DNA of 38,505 nucleotides from assembly GCF_000308435.1 (NCBI RefSeq), contig NZ_BAFR01000159.1, positions 1-38,505 of the forward strand, given 5' to 3'. The notes below the pieces were generated by a model. That model saw only the letters and a list, made by a program, of their open reading frames with translations. It was not told the DNA's origin and did not search any database. The DNA is from Nocardia araoensis NBRC 100135. GTDB lineage: Bacteria; Actinomycetota; Actinomycetes; Mycobacteriales; Mycobacteriaceae. A program made the translations under genes and the position numbers. Shown here piece after piece: positions 33,588 through 38,505 of this stretch. Positions within the stretch are counted from its first letter, which is position 1, and every line of letters begins with the position of its first letter.

Positions 33588-34289
33588 TCAGATACCGAGC
33601 ACCGCCATGCGCTCGGCGTGGCTGTCCTGCATCCGCTCGAACAGCGCCGCGATGCCGTTGAGATCGCCGGTGGCGCTGAGCACCAGATCTGTGAGCTCGT
33701 CGCGCTGCGCCATGACGAATTGCGCCTGGGTGATCGCCTCACCGAGCAGCCGCCTGCCCCAGAGCGTGAGCCGGTCGCGCTCGGAGCGGCTCTCGGTGAC
33801 CGCCCGGCGCACCTCTTCGACGACGAACTCGGAGTGACTGGTCTCGGCGAGCACGTCGCGGACCACCGCGGCGACGTCGGGGGTCAGCGCGCCCGCGATC
33901 TCGGTGTAGAAGTCCGCGGCGATGCCGTCACCGACGTAGAACTTCACCATCGACTCGAGCCACGTCGACGGGTCGGTGGACGCGTGGTAGTCGTCCAGGG
34001 CGTGCACGAACGGCGCCATGGCGTCGAAGACGTCGGCGCCGCGCGCGGCCAGCGCGGACTCCAGCGTCTTGAAATGCTCCATCTCGGCCGCGGCCATCGT
34101 CGCGACCGCCACCTTGCCCCGCAGGGTAGGCGACAGCTTGGCCTCCTCGGCCAGCCGATAGAACGCGGAGATCTCGCCGTAGGCGAGCACCGCGAACAGG
34201 TCGGTCACGCCGGGATGGCTAGCTGGGATGGAAAGGCTCGCTGGGTCGGTCGACGAAACACCTAACGCGGCAGGTGACTGTGCTCCCAT
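33588..34289 (-). CDS. Ferritin-like diiron protein (Rv3210c-like, MiaE-type fold)
   Basis: The protein has 233 residues forming a four-helix bundle with candidate diiron ligands: Glu in AYGEISAFYRLAEEA, ExxH in AAEMEHFKTLE, Asp/Glu in YVGDGIAADFYTEIA and the E-S-H in LAETSHSEFVVEEV. The fold resembles tRNA hydroxylase MiaE and other ferritin-like oxygenases; the substrate is unknown. The ATG at 34289 is used; a GTG seven codons upstream is possible. Its neighbour across the divide, RhlE, and its place in the block match M. tuberculosis. Confidence 0.82.
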   Translation of the reverse strand: MGAQSPAALGVSSTDPASLSIPASHPGVTDLFAVLAYGEISAFYRLAEEAKLSPTLRGKVAVATMAAAEMEHFKTLESALAARGADVFDAMAPFVHALDDYHASTDPSTWLESMVKFYVGDGIAADFYTEIAGALTPDVAAVVRDVLAETSHSEFVVEEVRRAVTESRSERDRLTLWGRRLLGEAITQAQFVMAQRDELTDLVLSATGDLNGIAALFERMQDSHAERMAVLGI

Positions 34290-34316
34290 GCGCCCCAGCG
34301 TAATACTCACCGCCGC

Positions 34317-35372
34317 TCAGGCGGTCTCGGCCAGGAACTTCTCGAGATAACTCCATGTCGTGTCACGCGCGGTCGGCGCGGCCAGGATGCCGAGGTGGCT
34401 GCCGGGTGCGGTCTCGTAACGGACCATGGCCGCTCCGGTCAGCAGGTGCACACCCCCCTCGACGGCGGGAGCCGGCGTGATCACGTCGGACGGCCCGCCG
34501 ACGAGCAGCACCGGCGCGGTCACCTTCGCCAGCTCGATCCGGCGCTCGCCGAGCCGGACGACACCGCGCCCGATGTCGTTACCGAGGATGAACCGCCCCC
34601 ACAGCTGACCGTAGAAACGGCCCGGATAGCCGGGCATCTCGGCCATGAACCGATCGATCGTCTCCATCTTCGCCAGCGCCTCGGTGCGCGCGATATTGCT
34701 CGCGACGAACCACGGCCGGGTCAGCTCGCGATCCCAGGCGGTGACCTTGTAGCCGATTCGAGTCAGTGTCGCAGGAACGCCACCGGCCGCGCGGATGACG
34801 GTCGAGGTGGCCCGGCCGCCCGTGAGTTTCGCGACGGCGCGCAACTGGGGCACGCCGGTCATCCGGTCGTAGTCCAGCGGCGAGCCGACGGCGGTGATGG
34901 ACCGGATGGGCAGTTCGGGATGCGCCGCGGCGGTCAGCAGGGCCAGCGTGCCGCCGAGCGACCAGCCCACCAGATCGACCGCGCGTCCGTCGCGGTCGGC
35001 GCTGGTGCGCAGCACCGCCTCGGGCAGGATGTCGTCGATCCAGTCCTCGAAGCCCATGCGCCGGTCGGCGAAGGTGATCTCGCCGTAGTCGACGACATAG
35101 GGGCTGCGGCCGATCTCCAGCAGGAAGCGCGCAAGGCTCTGGTCGCGCCGCAGATCGAAACAGGTGGCGGGCGCGGCCAGCGGCGGGACCAGCAGGACGG
35201 CCGAATCGGCTTCCGCCGCTCGCCCGTCCGCTCGCTCGAACCGCCGCAGTTGCCGGTGCGGCTCGTCCCACAGGATCGTCGCGGGGGTCGGGTCCGGCGC
35301 CTCGATGCCGGAGCCGAAGGTCAGCGCCCAAGCGTTGCGCGCGGCGAGGGTGACAGTGTCGGCAAGGCTCAC
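34317..35372 (-). CDS. Alpha/beta-fold hydrolase, PHA synthase/depolymerase-like
   Basis: The protein has 351 residues. The nucleophile elbow is GWSLGG with Ser138. The remaining triad is Asp296 (GGPSDVITP) and His326 (GSHLGIL). The layout (VLLVPPLAAPATCFDLRRDQ, YVVDYGEITFADRRMGFEDW, PGYPGRFYGQLW) is like PhaC-type polyester synthases, but those use Cys in the elbow, so a hydrolase/esterase is more likely. No signal peptide. GTG start; 27 bp from the ferritin-like gene on the same strand. The substrate is unknown. Confidence 0.85.
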   Translation of the reverse strand: MSLADTVTLAARNAWALTFGSGIEAPDPTPATILWDEPHRQLRRFERADGRAAEADSAVLLVPPLAAPATCFDLRRDQSLARFLLEIGRSPYVVDYGEITFADRRMGFEDWIDDILPEAVLRTSADRDGRAVDLVGWSLGGTLALLTAAAHPELPIRSITAVGSPLDYDRMTGVPQLRAVAKLTGGRATSTVIRAAGGVPATLTRIGYKVTAWDRELTRPWFVASNIARTEALAKMETIDRFMAEMPGYPGRFYGQLWGRFILGNDIGRGVVRLGERRIELAKVTAPVLLVGGPSDVITPAPAVEGGVHLLTGAAMVRYETAPGSHLGILAAPTARDTTWSYLEKFLAETA

Positions 35373-35385
35373 AGCGAAGAGAGTC

Positions 35386-36286
35386 TCACATCTCGGTACC
35401 GCCGGTAACAGGCAACTCCCGCCGCGCTACCGCGGCCCCCATGCCGACGGGGTTGAGCGGCGGCACCACCGACTCCTGCACGCTGCGCACCAGCGGCGCG
35501 AGCGAGGTGGTCAGCTCGGTGAGCGCGTCGGCCGACAGCATCCCGAGCGCGCCGGTCCACGCCGCTTCGTCGGTCTCGGCCTCGACCGCGGCGAGCAACT
35601 CCGCGCCGCTGCCGGTGAGCGTCGGCGTGACCGGTTCCCCGGCGACCAGGCCGCGGGCGCGCAGCTCGTCGAAAGCGTCCGCCCATTCCGCCTCCGACAC
35701 CCCACGCGCGGGCCGCATCACCGATTCGGGCGCCTTGCCCGCCGCCACCTGGGCGACCAGCGCCTGGCGTCCACTGAGACCGTGGGTCACCAGCGCCGCG
35801 ACATGGCCGTCGCCGCGATGCTCGCGCAGGGAAGTGGTGAGTTGCCACAGCGCGGCCACCGGGTCGGCGGGCAGCGGAAGCGCCGCGTTGGCGGCGAACA
35901 GCACCCGTCCCGTCGGATCGGCCGCGCGCTGCACCGGCGCGAGCAACTCGACCGCGCGAGCGCACACCGCGTCACCCGCGCCGACGCCGCGCAGCAGGCC
36001 GGTGACCAGTTCGAGCCGAGCGTCCAGGCAGCGTTGGCGGCGTCGCGCGCTCCCAGGCCTCCGGCAGCGCGCGACGCACCATGTCGGGGTGGAATCCGGC
36101 GAAAGCCGCCTGCACGGCAGCGGGGGTCACCGCGCCCAGCGGCGCGGCGCGGAAAGCGAAGTAGGTCTGCCAGTAGCCGCGCAAACCGATCCCGACGCCC
36201 GCCTCCTTGACGCCGGTTCCGAAATAGACGACATCGTGGAGCGGTTCGAGCGTCGCCCAGATTTGCCGCGCCGGATGAATTCCCAT
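35386..36286 (-). pseudogene. SCO6745-family gene interrupted by a frameshift
   Basis: Two reading frames together cover one protein of about 300 residues. The N-terminal part (from ATG 36286) reads RQIWATLEPLHDVVYFGTG, LRGYWQTYFAFRAAPLGAV and PDMVRRALPEAWERA. The C-terminal part, in another frame, resumes at about 36024 with DARLELVTGLLRG and continues through GRVLFAANAALPLPADPVAALW, REHRGDGHVAALVTHGL and EWADAFDELRARGLV. The switch needs removal of one base (or addition of two) near 36017-36045, in a run of GCC/CCA/ACG. The rest is intact, so a recent mutation or a sequencing error is likely. The family is common in actinobacteria, helical, of unknown function. Confidence 0.75.
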
Positions 36287-36692
36287 GTGGCGCAGCGTAC
36301 GTGGGGGCCAGGCGCGGCGAAAGCGCGCTGCGGGTTCCGGCCATTTTCGGGAGCGCGCCGCGGTGGCAATTCGAGCGGGGCACAATATCACGCTACAATC
36401 GCGTCGGACAACGAAAAGTTTCGCTCGACAGAGTTGCCGGACGTCGCGCTCACGCACACCGCGGGGACGCCGCTGCGACCGCCGACCGGTTTCGAGTGCG
36501 AAGTTTTCGTTGGACAGGAAAATGTGCGCGCACCAATCCGCGTCACCAGTGCGCCGCGCCGATGTTTTGCGAGGTAGCCGCCGCTTTTCGCGGCAGGCGC
36601 CCGGCATCCGGAGCGTGGCCGGGTGAAGTATCGCCTGCGGAGTCGTGGTCGTCGTGGACCGCCCGGTCCGCCCCACCTCGTGCGCGCGGGAC
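36287..36692. other. 406-bp region upstream of rhlE with candidate promoter
   Basis: TACAAT (36394-36399) is a good -10 hexamer with no clear -35; it would give a 5' leader of about 285 bases. The stretch 36380-36530 is less GC-rich than its surroundings. I saw no convincing gene or strong hairpin in it. Confidence 0.4.
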
Positions 36693-38444
36693 GTGATTAC
36701 GAGGAAGGCACGAACCCTGAGCAAGATCACAGTCGATCAGGAACCAGGTCTGGCGGAGACCCTGTTGACGGCCGAACTGGACGCAACGCATACCGCCCCG
36801 ACTTTCGCCGAATTGGGCGTGCGCGCGGAAATCGTCCGCGCACTCGGCGAGATCGGAATCGAACGTACTTTCGCCATTCAAGAACTGACCCTCCCGCTGG
36901 CGCTCGCGGGCGAAGATCTCATCGGTCAGGCCCGCACCGGCATGGGTAAAACCTTCGGATTCGGCGTGCCGCTGCTGCACCGGATCGCCACCGCGGAATC
37001 CGGCACGACGCCGCTGGACGGCACGCCGCGCGCGCTGGTCATCGTGCCGACGCGCGAGCTGTGCATCCAGGTCACCAAGGACCTGGAGAACGCGGGCAAG
37101 TACCTGACCAACCACCAGGGTCCGCTGCGCGTCGCGTCCATCTACGGCGGCCGTCCGTACGAGGCGCAGATCGCGGCGTTGCGCGCGGGCGTCGACGTGG
37201 TGGTCGGCACGCCGGGCCGGCTCCTCGACCTCGCCGACCAGCAGCACCTGATCCTCGGCAAGATCGGCGTCTTGGTGCTGGACGAGGCTGACGAAATGCT
37301 CGACCTGGGCTTCCTCCCGGACATCGAGCGCATCCTCGGCATGGTCCCGGACAAGCGCCAGACCATGCTGTTCTCGGCCACCATGCCCGGGCCGATCATC
37401 ACCCTGGCGCGCACCTTCCTGACCCGGCCGACGCACATCAGGGCCGAGGAGCCGCACGACTCGGCGGTGCACGACCGCACCGCGCAGTTCGTCTACCGCG
37501 CGCACGCCTTGGACAAGGGCGAGCTGATCGCGCGGATACTGCAGGCCGAGAGCCGCGGCGCCACGATGATCTTCACGCGCACCAAGCGCACGGCGCAGAA
37601 GGTGGCCGACGAACTGGCCGAGCGCGGGTTCGCGGTCGGCGCGGTACACGGCGACCTCGGGCAGATCGCCAGGGAGAAGGCCCTGACCAAGTTCCGCAAG
37701 GGCACCATCGACGTGCTGGTCGCCACCGACGTCGCGGCGCGCGGCATCGACATCGACGACGTCACGCACGTCATCAACTACCAGTGCCCGGAGGACGAGA
37801 AGACCTACGTGCACCGGATCGGACGCACCGGCCGGGCCGGGCGCACCGGCGTCGCGGTGACGCTGATCGACTGGGACGAGCTCAACCGCTGGTCGGCGAT
37901 CGACAGCGCGCTCGGGCTCGGCATCCCCGAGCCGGTCGAGACGTACTCGCGCTCGCCGCACCTGTACGCGGATCTCGGTATCCCCGAGGACGTGACCGGC
38001 GTGATCCGCAAGCCGAAACCGGAACGCGATCCGGACGCGGTGGTGGTCGAACGTACCGCCCGTGCCCCGCGCAAGCGCAACCGCAAGCGCACCCGCGGCG
38101 GTAAGCCGATCGACGGCACGCCGGACATCACCGATTCGGCCGACACCGACGCCTCAGGGGCCGACGAGGTCACCGAAACGGAGCAGGGCGGCGAGGCGGA
38201 TTCCGCCGACAAGCCAGCCCGCCGCAGGCGCAGGCGGCGCCGGTCGACCGGCGACACCACCGAGGTCACCGGCACCGACGAGTCGGGTCGGGAGACCGTG
38301 GACGACAACGCCGCCGCGGACGGGACCGACACGGCCGACCGGCCCGCTCGACGCAGGCGCAGGCGGCGCCGCACGGGCGAAGGGGACGTCGCGGCGGAGG
38401 CCACCGGGAGCGTGGCCGAGCACGCGGCCGCCGCGTCGGCCTGA
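36693..38444 (+). CDS. rhlE: ATP-dependent RNA helicase RhlE (DEAD-box)
   Basis: The protein has about 583 residues. All helicase motifs are present: Q motif (FAIQELTLPLAL), I ARTGMGKT near 79-86, Ia PTREL, Ib TPGRLLD, II DEAD at 197-200, III SAT, IV FTRTKR, V ATDVAARGID and VI HRIGRTGR near 374. The C-terminal 150 residues are disordered, acidic and repetitive, with two PARRRRRRRR blocks near 508 and 550. It unwinds short RNA duplexes and is expected in ribosome assembly or RNA degradation. The GTG at 36693 is used; a CTG eight codons later follows GAGGAAGG and cannot be excluded. Confidence 0.94.
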   Translation: MITRKARTLSKITVDQEPGLAETLLTAELDATHTAPTFAELGVRAEIVRALGEIGIERTFAIQELTLPLALAGEDLIGQARTGMGKTFGFGVPLLHRIATAESGTTPLDGTPRALVIVPTRELCIQVTKDLENAGKYLTNHQGPLRVASIYGGRPYEAQIAALRAGVDVVVGTPGRLLDLADQQHLILGKIGVLVLDEADEMLDLGFLPDIERILGMVPDKRQTMLFSATMPGPIITLARTFLTRPTHIRAEEPHDSAVHDRTAQFVYRAHALDKGELIARILQAESRGATMIFTRTKRTAQKVADELAERGFAVGAVHGDLGQIAREKALTKFRKGTIDVLVATDVAARGIDIDDVTHVINYQCPEDEKTYVHRIGRTGRAGRTGVAVTLIDWDELNRWSAIDSALGLGIPEPVETYSRSPHLYADLGIPEDVTGVIRKPKPERDPDAVVVERTARAPRKRNRKRTRGGKPIDGTPDITDSADTDASGADEVTETEQGGEADSADKPARRRRRRRRSTGDTTEVTGTDESGRETVDDNAAADGTDTADRPARRRRRRRRTGEGDVAAEATGSVAEHAAAASA

Positions 38445-38471
38445 CGGCCCGGATCGGCTAGTCTCGCATTC

Positions 38472-38505
38472 GTGCTCGCACCCGAGCGGCGGACGCGCGC
38501 CGATA
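38472..38505 (+). CDS. Start of next gene (partial), possibly Rv3212-like
   Basis: GTG followed by 11 sense codons (LAPERRTRAD...) up to the window edge. TAGTCT (38459-38464) ends 7 bases before it and would make a leaderless transcript. In M. tuberculosis the gene after rhlE is Rv3212; the visible residues are compatible, but too few for a firm call. Confidence 0.4.
   Translation, partial: MLAPERRTRAD

Overview
The window is GC-rich actinobacterial chromosome, most likely from Nocardia or a close relative. The evidence is a second, rifamycin-type RNA polymerase beta subunit gene (rpoB2), EspG/PPE/DUF3558 type VII secretion accessory genes, frequent GTG/TTG starts with apparently leaderless transcripts, and a right-hand block whose order matches my memory of Mycobacterium tuberculosis Rv3205c-Rv3211. 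No rRNA, tRNA, CRISPR array or transposase was recognised.

Region 1 (1-10.1 kb) is nitrate/nitrite assimilation. A leftward operon narK-nirB-nirD-nnaR-sirohydrochlorin chelatase encodes import, siroheme-dependent nitrite reduction, a HemD-like regulator and siroheme cofactor synthesis. A multi-site GlnR-like box lies upstream of narK. A divergent CynX-type transporter/GntR regulator pair with facing leaderless promoters follows, then a second nitrate transporter gene ended by a hairpin.

Region 2 (10.1-20.4 kb) is accessory. It holds a palindromic repeat element and two leftward type VII secretion-associated cassettes. Each cassette begins with the same 984-bp duplicated unit (DUF3558 lipoprotein plus a 127-residue helical protein). 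Cassette 1 continues with a PPE-like protein and EspG. Cassette 2 continues with a double YbaB-like protein, a small EspC/WXG100-like protein carrying a YxxxD signal, a WKG protein with two membrane segments and a four-helix membrane protein that could be its immunity partner. A small secreted protein, an XRE/DUF397 pair and a three-gene operon of unknown function complete the region.

Region 3 (20.35-25.7 kb) is an antibiotic-resistance module. A chloramphenicol-type MFS exporter is preceded by a leaderless 9-codon leader peptide and three hairpins (probable attenuator). rpoB2 follows, with rifamycin-site substitutions equivalent to E. coli Q513V, H526Q and S574Y, and ends in a strong hairpin terminator shared with a convergent CHAP-domain hydrolase gene.

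Region 4 (27.1-38.5 kb) is conserved core: TIGR02569 protein, MoeZ, DUF3152 protein, TetR regulator with a perfect upstream operator palindrome, DUF3107 protein, YceI protein divergent from an XRE regulator across a 16-bp palindrome, ferritin-like protein, alpha/beta hydrolase, a frameshifted SCO6745-like gene, the DEAD-box helicase RhlE, and the first codons of a further gene.
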